This document shows positions 6,978 through 13,972 of a stretch of DNA of 14,119 nucleotides, one piece after another. A program made the position numbers and the translations under genes. Origin of the DNA: Promethearchaeota archaeon (GTDB lineage Archaea; Asgardarchaeota; Lokiarchaeia; Sigynarchaeales; SOKP01); contig SDNV01000071.1 of assembly GCA_004524515.1 (NCBI GenBank), positions 1-14,119 of the forward strand, in the 5' to 3' direction. The number at the start of each line of letters is the position of its first letter. Position 1 is the first letter of the stretch. A model generated the notes under the pieces. It did not search any database and was not told the DNA's origin. It was given only the letters and a program-made list of their open reading frames with translations.

Positions 6978-7664
6978 ATGAAACGTGATGAAGGACTTTT
7001 CAATCACTTCCTATTTGATTTAAAACTTAGAATTAAAAAAATTCTAAATATTCACAATAGACTTTTGAGAAAATCTAGAATTAAAAAGTATTTCAAAATT
7101 CATAAAGAGATTAAGCTCCATTTTGGAGGGGGAAAAGATAAATTAGAGGGTTTTCTCAATACCGATATAATCGGGAAGATACCGATTAATATTGGCAAAA
7201 AATTACCCTTTCCTCATAGTTCAGTTGATTTAATATACTCATGTCATGTTATTGAACATCTTTATTATAAGCAGTTTCAAATCTTTCTAAAAGAGTCTTT
7301 TAGAGTATTGAAAAAAGGAGGAAAACATATTATTATGACTCCATCTTTAGCTCGTTTGATTGATGCCTTATATTATAATAAGGAACTAAAACCAATTCTT
7401 TTAAAAGGACATGAAAAATTAGCAGGTGTTGAGCTTGATCCTGCGTTATTTTTAAACCGAATGATGAATACATACTATGGTCATAGATTTTTGCATGATT
7501 TTGAATCAATAAATCGAGTAGCAAAGACTGTGGGATATTCTACAGTAAATATAATTTCAAAATCAGATATCCCCGACCAAACTATAAAAAGCTATGCAAT
7601 CATGAGAGAGAAAAGAGGAGATAGATGGAAAATTGAAACCGAGACATATTTACTAATCAAATAA
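6978..7664 (+). CDS. class I SAM-dependent methyltransferase (type 11-like)
   Basis: A 228-residue soluble protein. A basic N-terminal helix region (1-43) precedes a Rossmann core. KLHFGGGKDKLEG (46-58) is a variant of the SAM-binding glycine loop. NTDI (61-64) has the acidic residue after strand 2. FPHSSVDLIYSCHVIEHL (78-95) is the motif common in small type-11 methyltransferases. FRVLKKGGKHII (108-119) is the post-II motif. This form resembles the short predicted SAM methyltransferases of COG4627, often found with glycan or lipid genes. The methyl acceptor is unknown. It lies downstream of the radical SAM gene on the same strand, so the two could act on one substrate, but the 82-base T-rich spacer leaves co-transcription open. 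The ATG has no Shine-Dalgarno. Its end is only 10 bases from the convergent phosphatase gene. Confidence 0.82.
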   Translation: MKRDEGLFNHFLFDLKLRIKKILNIHNRLLRKSRIKKYFKIHKEIKLHFGGGKDKLEGFLNTDIIGKIPINIGKKLPFPHSSVDLIYSCHVIEHLYYKQFQIFLKESFRVLKKGGKHIIMTPSLARLIDALYYNKELKPILLKGHEKLAGVELDPALFLNRMMNTYYGHRFLHDFESINRVAKTVGYSTVNIISKSDIPDQTIKSYAIMREKRGDRWKIETETYLLIK

Positions 7665-7674
7665 TTTTATTACT

Positions 7675-8136
7675 TTATAGTTTCCTTCTTTTTCCTTCTC
7701 GAGACTCAAAAAAATCTAAAATAGATTCTCTAATTTCCACTGCCGGTAAAATTTGACGTGAATTCCAAACATAATTCATGGCATCACTCCAACTCCATGA
7801 AGGATTCTCTTTTAACAACCATGCTATAATTATTCCTCCACTTCGAGAAATCCCCATTGCGCAATGGACCAAAACTTTTCCTTTTTTTTCTTTAATATGT
7901 TTATGCATAAAATTCAATATTTCTTCAATGTGTTCATGAGGAGGATAGGTATTATCTGGAAACCCCCTATAAAGATAGGCAAATTTTCCCATAGGAGGCA
8001 TATAATGTCTATTCTCCATTAAATTTACTATGGCAGTAATGCCCGCTTCCTCAATTTTTTCAAAATTTAATCTTGGCCAATATGCACCAATATAAAGATT
8101 GTCATCGATTTTATATATCTCATCCATATCAGCCAT
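7675..8136 (-). CDS. dual-specificity protein phosphatase
   Basis: A 153-residue phosphatase of the cysteine-dependent DSP family, which removes phosphate from Tyr, Ser/Thr or other phospho-substrates. The P-loop HCAMGISRSG (91-100) matches HCxxGxxRS with nucleophile Cys92 and Arg98. Asp61 in FPDN is the likely general acid. NLYIGAYW (13-20) and AIVNLMEN (35-42) are typical early DSP motifs. The length is a bare catalytic domain with no targeting segment, so it is probably cytoplasmic. ATG at 8134-8136 is taken; Met4 is an alternative, and neither has a Shine-Dalgarno. No kinase or obvious substrate gene is adjacent, so its target is unknown. It is convergent with the methyltransferase and separated from the redox operon by about 90 AT-rich bases. 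Confidence 0.88.
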   Translation of the reverse strand: MADMDEIYKIDDNLYIGAYWPRLNFEKIEEAGITAIVNLMENRHYMPPMGKFAYLYRGFPDNTYPPHEHIEEILNFMHKHIKEKKGKVLVHCAMGISRSGGIIIAWLLKENPSWSWSDAMNYVWNSRQILPAVEIRESILDFFESREGKRRKL

Positions 8137-8223
8137 AGTTCATAAACCAGAAATTATTGATGAAAATTAAATTTTTGTATTTATAATTAAAAATTAGATG
8201 CTAAAAAAGAGAAGCAAATTTAT

Positions 8224-8610
8224 TTATTGAATTTCATTTAAATCTCGACTTGCTATAATGTTGGCTCCTAATCCAAGAATATTTTCAATTAAAATGTCAC
8301 CAGCTTTTATAGGAGCTTTCACTCTTTTTACCGCTATTTCTTTAAGGGCATCATTTAGCTTATCTTTTAAAATGGGAATATCAGTTCTTACTGGAACTAA
8401 TGGTAACAGCCCTCTATCAACACGCATGGTGGTAGTTAAAATTCTTTTGGGTTCATAATATTCTTGTTCTGCATATTCTAAGCCTCTTTTGCAAGTATAA
8501 CCATCAAAAGTTATATCTCCAGTATCTGATTTTTTGACTTGAATTTCACATCCTGTGGGACACACTATACAGCGAATAACTCGAACCACACTCTGACTAC
8601 TCTCTGACAT
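8224..8610 (-). CDS. DUF1667 cysteine-pair protein of the redox operon
   Basis: A 128-residue protein from ATG 8610. Four cysteines lie near the N-terminus: CIVCPTGC and, after 18 residues, CKRG. The pattern C-x2-C-x3-C...C could hold an Fe-S cluster. This matches DUF1667/COG3862, small proteins encoded with GlpA-like and NAD/FAD oxidoreductase genes in anaerobes; they are thought to be the third subunit of that complex. The C-terminal half (LVPVRTDIPILKDKLNDALKE and AGDILIENILG regions) fits the family. It is the last gene of a three-gene operon. A TTG at 8622 overlapping the upstream stop would add four residues, but the Shine-Dalgarno would then be one base away; with ATG the spacing is 13. 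The ATG is preferred but not certain. Confidence 0.82.
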   Translation of the reverse strand: MSESSQSVVRVIRCIVCPTGCEIQVKKSDTGDITFDGYTCKRGLEYAEQEYYEPKRILTTTMRVDRGLLPLVPVRTDIPILKDKLNDALKEIAVKRVKAPIKAGDILIENILGLGANIIASRDLNEIQ

Positions 8611-8618
8611 GCTTATTC

Positions 8619-9929
8619 TCAATCCTCCTCAATTAATACCTCTGGACGAGGTATAACTTCAATTTCAATCTGTTTACAATCAGGGCTAATTCCTATTTCT
8701 GCTAGATTTATATTTAATTCAATCATTTCACTTGGAATAACATAAACTTTCTTTTTCTTATAAATTACTCCGTTTTCATCCTTAAATTGAATAATAATCC
8801 TTCTATCTGGATATCTTACTCTGAAAGTAAAGATTATTTCCTTTGATAAATCACTTTTATTTAGTAGATCCGGTTTTACATAATTTACATTTTCACCGGG
8901 TATGCATTTAATTTCAGCTTTTTTCCTTTCTTTTCCATATCGGTTATTAATGTAATCTACAGCATAATTTCCGGCTCTCTTCGCTTCTGCAGACACTAGA
9001 TCTACTAAATCATGGACCTGCAACACATTACCGCATGCAAATACACCATCTATAGTCGTTTCCAAATTATTATCAACCATGGGACCATTATTAGACGAAA
9101 GTTTTGCCCCTGCATTAAAAGTTAATTCATTTTCCGGGATGAGTCCAACAGATAACAATAGACTATCACATTCGATGAATTTATCGGCACCAATTACTCT
9201 ATCGAAGTTTCTATCAACTTTAGAAATTGTTACACCTTGTACACGATCTTTACCATGAATCTTAGTCACTGTGTAGTTAGTTATTAACGGTATATCATAA
9301 TCTTCTAAACACTGTACTTGATTTCGTAATAGTCCACTTACATAGGGTAGAATCTCAACGACTGCTTTAACTTTACAGCCTTCCCATGTAAGCCGACGAG
9401 CCATAATCATTCCGATATCTCCGCTTCCTAAAATCACAAATGTTTTTCCCGGCAACCACCCCTCCATATTTACAAATCTCTGGGCTTGTCCTGCAGTATA
9501 AATACCAGCGGGTCTGAATCCAGGTAAATTTATTGCCCCTCTAGTTTTTTCTCTACATCCCATGGCCAGAATAACTGCTTTTGCTTTTATTTTGAGAACT
9601 CCATCTAGTTTATTTAATGCAAATAATATTTTATAAGGCTTCTCTGGAGTGCCCGGTTTGATGTCTATCACCATAGTATTTAACTTATATGGGATTGAAA
9701 ATTCTTTAACATCATTAATAAACCTCTGGGCATATTCCGGTCCAGTTAATTCTTCTTTGAATTCTTTTAATCCAAATCCATTATGAATGCATTGTAATGT
9801 AATCCCTCCTAGTTCTCTATCCCTCTCAATAATTAATACCCCTAAACCTGCCTTTTTAACTTCAACGGCAGCAGCCAACCCAGCAGCTCCTGAGCCAATC
9901 ACAGCAACATCCGTTTTGATTTTGATCAT
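8619..9929 (-). CDS. NAD(P)/FAD-dependent oxidoreductase, second subunit of the GlpA-like operon
   Basis: A 436-residue flavoprotein of the pyridine-nucleotide-disulfide-reductase fold. GSGAAG (12-17) binds FAD, and a second GSGDIG (168-173) is the NAD(P)-site Rossmann loop. LAMGCREKTRG (121-131) and GVFACGNV (295-302) are FAD-contact motifs common in the oxidoreductase subunits of GlpA/sarcosine-oxidase-like complexes. There is no redox-active CxxxxC pair, so it is not a disulfide reductase. A C-terminal beta-rich extension of about 100 residues follows. The ATG overlaps the stop of the upstream gene in an ATGA, with AAGGAGGT 11 bases before it, which implies translational coupling. Its likely role is passing electrons between the dehydrogenase subunit and NAD(P) or another carrier; this is inferred from operon structure. 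Confidence 0.85.
   Translation of the reverse strand: MIKIKTDVAVIGSGAAGLAAAVEVKKAGLGVLIIERDRELGGITLQCIHNGFGLKEFKEELTGPEYAQRFINDVKEFSIPYKLNTMVIDIKPGTPEKPYKILFALNKLDGVLKIKAKAVILAMGCREKTRGAINLPGFRPAGIYTAGQAQRFVNMEGWLPGKTFVILGSGDIGMIMARRLTWEGCKVKAVVEILPYVSGLLRNQVQCLEDYDIPLITNYTVTKIHGKDRVQGVTISKVDRNFDRVIGADKFIECDSLLLSVGLIPENELTFNAGAKLSSNNGPMVDNNLETTIDGVFACGNVLQVHDLVDLVSAEAKRAGNYAVDYINNRYGKERKKAEIKCIPGENVNYVKPDLLNKSDLSKEIIFTFRVRYPDRRIIIQFKDENGVIYKKKKVYVIPSEMIELNINLAEIGISPDCKQIEIEVIPRPEVLIEED
8624..8630 (-). promoter_or_regulatory. Shine-Dalgarno for the DUF1667 gene
   Basis: GAGGAGG on the minus strand, inside the end of the upstream oxidoreductase gene. It is 13 bases before the ATG at 8610 and only one base before the TTG at 8622. 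It shows that the gene is translated from its own site within the polycistronic message. Confidence 0.55.
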
Positions 9930-11398
9930 TCCTCTTCTGCACCTCCTTCAATTCCTTTTAAAATGAAATCTTTAGTTCTACCAACCAAATAATTTGTATC
10001 CTCCCCCCTTTTAGTGACCTCGTCAAATGGAATATCCAATTCTCGTGAAAGAATTTCAATTACACGAGGACGGCAAAAACCTCCTTGACATCTTCCCATG
10101 CCAGGTCTACACCTGAATTTTACGCCATCGACCGTTCTAGCACCTACAGGAGCATGGATACAGTCTATAATCTCTTTTTCAGGGACGGTCTCACATCGAC
10201 AAATTATATTTCCCCAAGTTGGATCTTCTTTAATTTTTTGATCAAGCTCTTCTATAGTGAAATCGTTTAAACGTTCAGGCTTAGGTCTAATAGGATTATA
10301 ATCTTCCTTAACTTTTAGCTCAACACCTAATAGTTCAAGAAAACCCTCTACTTTTTCGGCAATTGCATAACATGCGGTTAATCCCGGAGATAAAATACCT
10401 GCTACATTTATAAAACCAAAAACATCTGTATTATCAATAATAAAATCATACGTATCTGGAACTGCTCTAAGTCCAGCAAAATTTCGGATTGCACTTCTTT
10501 CAGGTAAATTGGGAACTAGTATTTTTCCACCATCCAAAATCTCTTTTAAACCTGCATTGGTGGTGGATATGTCTTTCTTATCAGTTATATTTATGGCATT
10601 GGGCCCAATAAAAGTGTTTCCATGGATAGTAGGGCAAACTAATATCCCTTTAGAAATTTTTGTAGGAGTGGGAAATAATATTTTATTTAAATGAAGTACG
10701 TTTCTATCAAATAAAATATATTCTCCTTTTCTCGGCATTATATCAAAATAATCAAGACCCACCAATTTGGATATCTTTCTAGCGTACAGTCCAGCAGCAT
10801 TTATCACGTTTCGTCCTTTAAATTCTCCTTGTTTTGTCTTAATAGTGAAAATATAATCTGAATGTTTGATTTTGGTAACTTTATGATTTCGAAAAAATTT
10901 AACACCATTCATAGCAGCATTTTCTGCCAAGGCAATGGTCATTTCATAGGGACTAACGATTCCTGCGGAAGGAGCATATAAGACTGCTATAACATTCTCA
11001 GTAAGACTTGGTTCCATATGTAAAATCCGTTTTTTATCGGTTATTACTTCTAAATCAGGAACTCCATCTTCAATACCTTTTTTTCGATATTCTTCTAAAA
11101 TTTTTATTTCACTATCTTCTAACGCAACGACAAAGGAGCCAATCCTTTGAAAAGGAAAATTTAATTCTTCTACTGCCTGGGTATACATTTTATTGCTTTT
11201 AATACATAAGTTTCTTTTAACATATTCTCTTTCAGCCGCGTACCCCGCATGAACCACGCCTGAGTTAGCCTTAGTAGTACCCGAAGCAATATCGGCTTCT
11301 TTTTCTATTAAACATATTTTAATATTATATTTGCTTAAAGTTCTCGCAATACAGCAACCAGTGACTCCTCCACCAATAATAATCAAATCATATATCAA
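9926..11398 (-). CDS. glycerol-3-phosphate dehydrogenase-like FAD protein with BFD [2Fe-2S] domain
   Basis: A 490-residue flavoenzyme of the DAO/GlpA type. GGGVTG (9-14) is the FAD-binding loop; GTTKANSGVVHAGY (40-53) and MPRKGEY (221-227) are typical of GlpA/GlpD/LhgO-like dehydrogenases; FAGLRAVPD (307-315) and the late glycine-rich GILSPGL (334-340) complete the FAD domain. Residues 398-445 are a BFD-like domain with Cys400, Cys402, Cys437 and Cys442 for a [2Fe-2S] cluster. It should oxidise a hydroxy substrate, most likely sn-glycerol-3-phosphate; L-2-hydroxyglutarate is the main alternative. No transmembrane segment is visible. It is the first gene of the operon and overlaps the next by four bases. 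The start is TTG with GAGGG 8 bases upstream; there is no ATG near it. No glpK or glpC homologue lies nearby. Confidence 0.83.
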   Translation of the reverse strand: MIYDLIIIGGGVTGCCIARTLSKYNIKICLIEKEADIASGTTKANSGVVHAGYAAEREYVKRNLCIKSNKMYTQAVEELNFPFQRIGSFVVALEDSEIKILEEYRKKGIEDGVPDLEVITDKKRILHMEPSLTENVIAVLYAPSAGIVSPYEMTIALAENAAMNGVKFFRNHKVTKIKHSDYIFTIKTKQGEFKGRNVINAAGLYARKISKLVGLDYFDIMPRKGEYILFDRNVLHLNKILFPTPTKISKGILVCPTIHGNTFIGPNAINITDKKDISTTNAGLKEILDGGKILVPNLPERSAIRNFAGLRAVPDTYDFIIDNTDVFGFINVAGILSPGLTACYAIAEKVEGFLELLGVELKVKEDYNPIRPKPERLNDFTIEELDQKIKEDPTWGNIICRCETVPEKEIIDCIHAPVGARTVDGVKFRCRPGMGRCQGGFCRPRVIEILSRELDIPFDEVTKRGEDTNYLVGRTKDFILKGIEGGAEEE

Positions 11399-11462
11399 AC
11401 GATGAACCCTCTACGGATAATAATTATTTCACATTTTAAGATTATTTTAATTATTAAATTAT

Positions 11463-11498
11463 AATATATCTTTAAAATTTATTTGAAATAGATATATT
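11463..11498 (-). promoter_or_regulatory. inverted repeat in the promoter region of the redox operon
   Basis: AATATATCT (11463-11471) and AGATATATT (11490-11498) form a perfect 9-bp inverted repeat with an 18-base spacer, 65-100 bases upstream of the TTG start. Both arms resemble TATA boxes, and the one nearer the gene would give a leader of about 40 bases. It could be an operator for a dimeric regulator or simply two TATA-like elements in AT-rich DNA. Confidence 0.3.
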
Positions 11499-11598
11499 TT
11501 CTACTTGATAAGACTATAAATAGAAAAATTATATTTAAAATTATGAAGAAATCCCTTTCCTAATCTTGGGATCTTAATTTCTAAATAAAAATAAGACA

Positions 11599-11892
11599 TT
11601 ATAAAAAGAGCCAAAGTAACCATAATAAGTTAAATAGAATAGTGATAAGAATGAGAACTTTTGTAATAGGATTGATTAAGGTATTTTTTAAAGATCTATT
11701 TATTCTCATCTCGAGTTCCCCATTTAATAAATTCTCAACAGAGCTGAAGTTACTAACGAATTGTTTGTTCATATGAATGGAGCCTAAGAATCTTGGGTTA
11801 GATAAATTTTTAATAGAATTAGAGAGCGCATCTGAAGAGAGTAGATTATCAGAACTTCTTTTTTTTTCCTTATTAAATTCGAATTCATTCAT
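11599..11892 (-). CDS. small tail-anchored membrane protein, function unknown
   Basis: A 97-residue protein from ATG 11892. Residues 1-77 are hydrophilic and rich in Ser, Asn and Lys, with short amphipathic stretches. Residues 78-97 are a single hydrophobic helix (KVLILITILFNLLWLLWLFL) that ends exactly at the C-terminus. There is no signal peptide, so the soluble part probably faces the cytoplasm: a tail-anchored topology, as in eukaryotic SNAREs and many organelle adaptors. I see no SNARE heptad layer or other recognised domain. An in-frame TTG at 11922 would add ten residues (including KILIIN), but neither start has a Shine-Dalgarno and the ATG gives a normal hydrophilic N-terminus. It lies just downstream of the longin-domain gene on the same strand, about 110 bases away. 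Confidence 0.7.
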   Translation of the reverse strand: MNEFEFNKEKKRSSDNLLSSDALSNSIKNLSNPRFLGSIHMNKQFVSNFSSVENLLNGELEMRINRSLKNTLINPITKVLILITILFNLLWLLWLFL

Positions 11893-12005
11893 GTTAATGA
11901 TTAAAATTTTCTTTATCTTCAAAGAAGATATATGCTTTTCTTCTTAAATTATTTATGGTTGTGAAATATAATTCTACAAATTTAGATATAACCACTTATA
12001 AATCA

Positions 12006-12416
12006 TTACCAAAAAGCATCTTGGAATTTCTTGATTGTATCTTCTAGACTCTCTTCGATATCATCATTAAAATCCGCGAACATATTAACATCTGAATCCC
12101 AAGAAGCTAAAACGCCAGCATATTTAGTGAAAAACTTTTTTGCGATGATTTTTAATTCATCTTGAACTTTTTTTTCTTTTACTTTTTTTGCGGAGTTAGA
12201 AACAAAAAGCAGACCTTTATCTTTATAAATTGTAAATCTTATAGAACTGAGCTCAAAACTCGAAAGGCCTCCTTTAGCAAGTTCAGTTGCGAATGAATTT
12301 AAAGCAGTCATTAATGCTCCAAAAAGTTGTTCATTTACTTTTGGATTGAATACTCTGCTAAACAGTACTATCCCTGATTCATTTAAAATCCATATATCCT
12401 GTAATACCTTTACCAC
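12006..12416 (-). CDS. longin-like domain protein of Asgard type
   Basis: A 136-residue single-domain protein. The order of elements fits a longin/roadblock-like fold: strand-turn-strand DIWILNESGIVLFSR (7-21), a long helix LFGALMTALNSFATELA (31-47), strands SSIRFTIYKDKGLLFVSN (57-74), and a helix QDELKIIAKKFFTKYAG (85-101), then an acidic C-terminal helix (117-136). The ILNESGI.LFSR opening is typical of longin proteins such as sedlin/TRAPP or SNARE N-terminal domains. In eukaryotes these act in vesicle trafficking and as GTPase partners; Asgard archaea carry many stand-alone copies. No small GTPase gene is in this window. The start is GTG with GGGG about 8 bases upstream. Tandem TATA boxes lie behind it. 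A roadblock-domain assignment is the main alternative. Confidence 0.75.
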   Translation of the reverse strand: MVKVLQDIWILNESGIVLFSRVFNPKVNEQLFGALMTALNSFATELAKGGLSSFELSSIRFTIYKDKGLLFVSNSAKKVKEKKVQDELKIIAKKFFTKYAGVLASWDSDVNMFADFNDDIEESLEDTIKKFQDAFW

Positions 12417-12457
12417 AGTAATCCCCGCATTTTATTAATTAACAATTAATTGTGAAA

Positions 12458-12473
12458 TTATAAAGTTATAAAG
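12458..12473 (-). promoter_or_regulatory. tandem TATA boxes of the longin gene
   Basis: The 8-mer TTATAAAG occurs twice back to back (12458-12465 and 12466-12473). On the minus strand this is CTTTATAA twice, close to the archaeal TATA consensus. The nearer copy is about 45 bases before the GTG start, so transcription should begin near 12435 with a leader of about 20 bases. An inverted repeat ATTAATT-AAC-AATTAAT (12434-12450) covers that position. Confidence 0.5.
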
Positions 12474-12564
12474 CAAAATCATTTATATAAATTTATTTTT
12501 AAAATTATAATTTATAATTAAACTTTTTAGATGTTTTAATTATCACCTAAAAATAATATAAATC

Positions 12565-13881
12565 CTAAAGAAATTTTGTAAGAGTAATATTATCAATTAA
12601 TTGAAGAGGATTATGTTCATTAATCATCGCCCATGATTCTAATTTGATTATTATTTTTGTAGGATCCTTTTTTACATCAACCAGGAGGAAGTGATATGCT
12701 TTTGTGGTTTCAGCGATGAAATCATAGGAATATACATCGCGTAATGGTGCCCCCGCACCTCCAGTAACGATATATATTGTATCATTTAGATTATTATATT
12801 TATAATGTTCAGAATCATCAAATTCTAAGGTAGTAGAGTTTAGCAACGGATAACTGCGTTCATAGTGGTGGTTATGCCCACAAAAAATAATAGAAACATT
12901 ATATTTATCAAAGAGAGGCTTCCAATGTGCTCTATGATAATCATAGGATCTATTGTGTAATAATGGATGATGTAAAAAAGCAAAATTAATTGTATTTTTT
13001 TGAGATATTTGAAATAAAGTATTATTTAGCCAGTTTGTTTGAGCGTCATTATAAGTATAATCTAACTCATTATTTGAATTGAGAATTATAAAACCAATTT
13101 CTCCATAACTAAAGTAATAATAACGTTTATTTTCGGTACTGTACATTGGTAAATTATCATACATCTTGGTTGACAAACCACCTTCATGATTCCCCTCCGC
13201 ATAGACTCCCTGCTTAAAGGCATTTAACAATTCAGTATCCTCAAAATAATTATTCCATCGATTTTGATCTCTCCCATCTTCCACTATGTCTCCCGTGTGA
13301 ATAGTGAATTCAAATTGGTTTCTAAAAGATTCCATAATCTGTTTGGCAAGAAGGTTTCTTTCAAGTCTTTGTGTTCTACTATCTCCATATACTAAAAATG
13401 TTACATTTGATGCATCTTCATTAGGTAAAGTTGTAAAATTCATAATTTCTCTTTTATTATTCTCATCAGAACTCACCTGATAATAGTAGGTTGTATTAGG
13501 TTGCAAATGTATAATTTCTGCAAAATAAAGAAAAATTGATGTTGACATTTGTGTTGAATTCGGTTTAACCACATTAGAAGGAAATAAATTAGCGTTAATA
13601 GAATAAACCACTTTAGGATTGGTAGCATTTTTTTCTGTATACCATGATACCACTATTGAATCATTATAATTATAAATAAAAGTTAACCTAATTCCTTTTG
13701 GGACATTCCCGACTAATGGAGGAACTTCAAGTGAATTTGAATCATCATCATCAGATGTAGAATTAAAATTGTCCTCACTTAATATTATTACATAATAAAT
13801 TGAAGAAATAATTAATAAAAGTGAGAATAATCCAATAATTACAATTTTTTTTGATTTTGAAGAATAAGACGAATCAATCAA
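12565..13881 (-). CDS. membrane-anchored extracellular metallophosphoesterase (purple acid phosphatase-like)
   Basis: A 438-residue exported phosphatase. Residues 13-34 are a hydrophobic signal anchor, then an Asp-rich linker (44-47). Residues 60-152 look like the fibronectin-type N-terminal domain of purple acid phosphatases (IVVSWYTEKN, TTYYYQV). Residues 160-400 are the calcineurin-like core: GDSR (Asp167), GDIVEDG (Asp198), GNHE (Asn231, His232), LHHP (His304), GHNHHYERS (His336, His338). The Tyr of the purple-acid GDxxY motif is replaced, so a charge-transfer di-iron site is unlikely, but the metal ligands are there. At least 13 N-x-S/T sequons fit a glycosylated extracellular domain. 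It probably releases phosphate from organic phosphates outside the cell. The start is TTG: an in-frame TAG is immediately upstream and no ATG precedes the anchor; no Shine-Dalgarno, possibly leaderless. Confidence 0.85.
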   Translation of the reverse strand: MIDSSYSSKSKKIVIIGLFSLLLIISSIYYVIILSEDNFNSTSDDDDSNSLEVPPLVGNVPKGIRLTFIYNYNDSIVVSWYTEKNATNPKVVYSINANLFPSNVVKPNSTQMSTSIFLYFAEIIHLQPNTTYYYQVSSDENNKREIMNFTTLPNEDASNVTFLVYGDSRTQRLERNLLAKQIMESFRNQFEFTIHTGDIVEDGRDQNRWNNYFEDTELLNAFKQGVYAEGNHEGGLSTKMYDNLPMYSTENKRYYYFSYGEIGFIILNSNNELDYTYNDAQTNWLNNTLFQISQKNTINFAFLHHPLLHNRSYDYHRAHWKPLFDKYNVSIIFCGHNHHYERSYPLLNSTTLEFDDSEHYKYNNLNDTIYIVTGGAGAPLRDVYSYDFIAETTKAYHFLLVDVKKDPTKIIIKLESWAMINEHNPLQLIDNITLTKFL

Positions 13882-13972
13882 CTATATCTACACTTTTCAA
13901 ACTTTTAAATGCTTAAAAATTTAAGTGTTAATTTAAAAAATTGAAAAGATTATGTTTCACCTTAAAAATTTT

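Noticed and set aside
8258..8458. Open frame antisense to the DUF1667 gene
   Set aside because: The other strand has conserved cysteine pairs and operon coupling; this frame has neither a motif nor a Shine-Dalgarno. The same applies to short frames at 4954-5136, 7333-7524, 10085-10270, 10509-10694 and 11008-11202.
11550..11575. ATCCC/GGGAT inverted repeat as terminator of the tail-anchored gene
   Set aside because: The stem is only 5 bp with a 12-base loop, and no T-tract follows it.
11599..11892. Calling the tail-anchored protein a SNARE
   Set aside because: The topology fits, but no heptad-repeat helix with a central Gln or Arg layer is visible, and the soluble part is short and Ser/Asn-rich.
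12565..13881. True purple acid phosphatase
   Set aside because: The Tyr ligand of the GDxxY motif that gives the purple di-iron centre is not present at that position, so only a PAP-like metallophosphoesterase is claimed.
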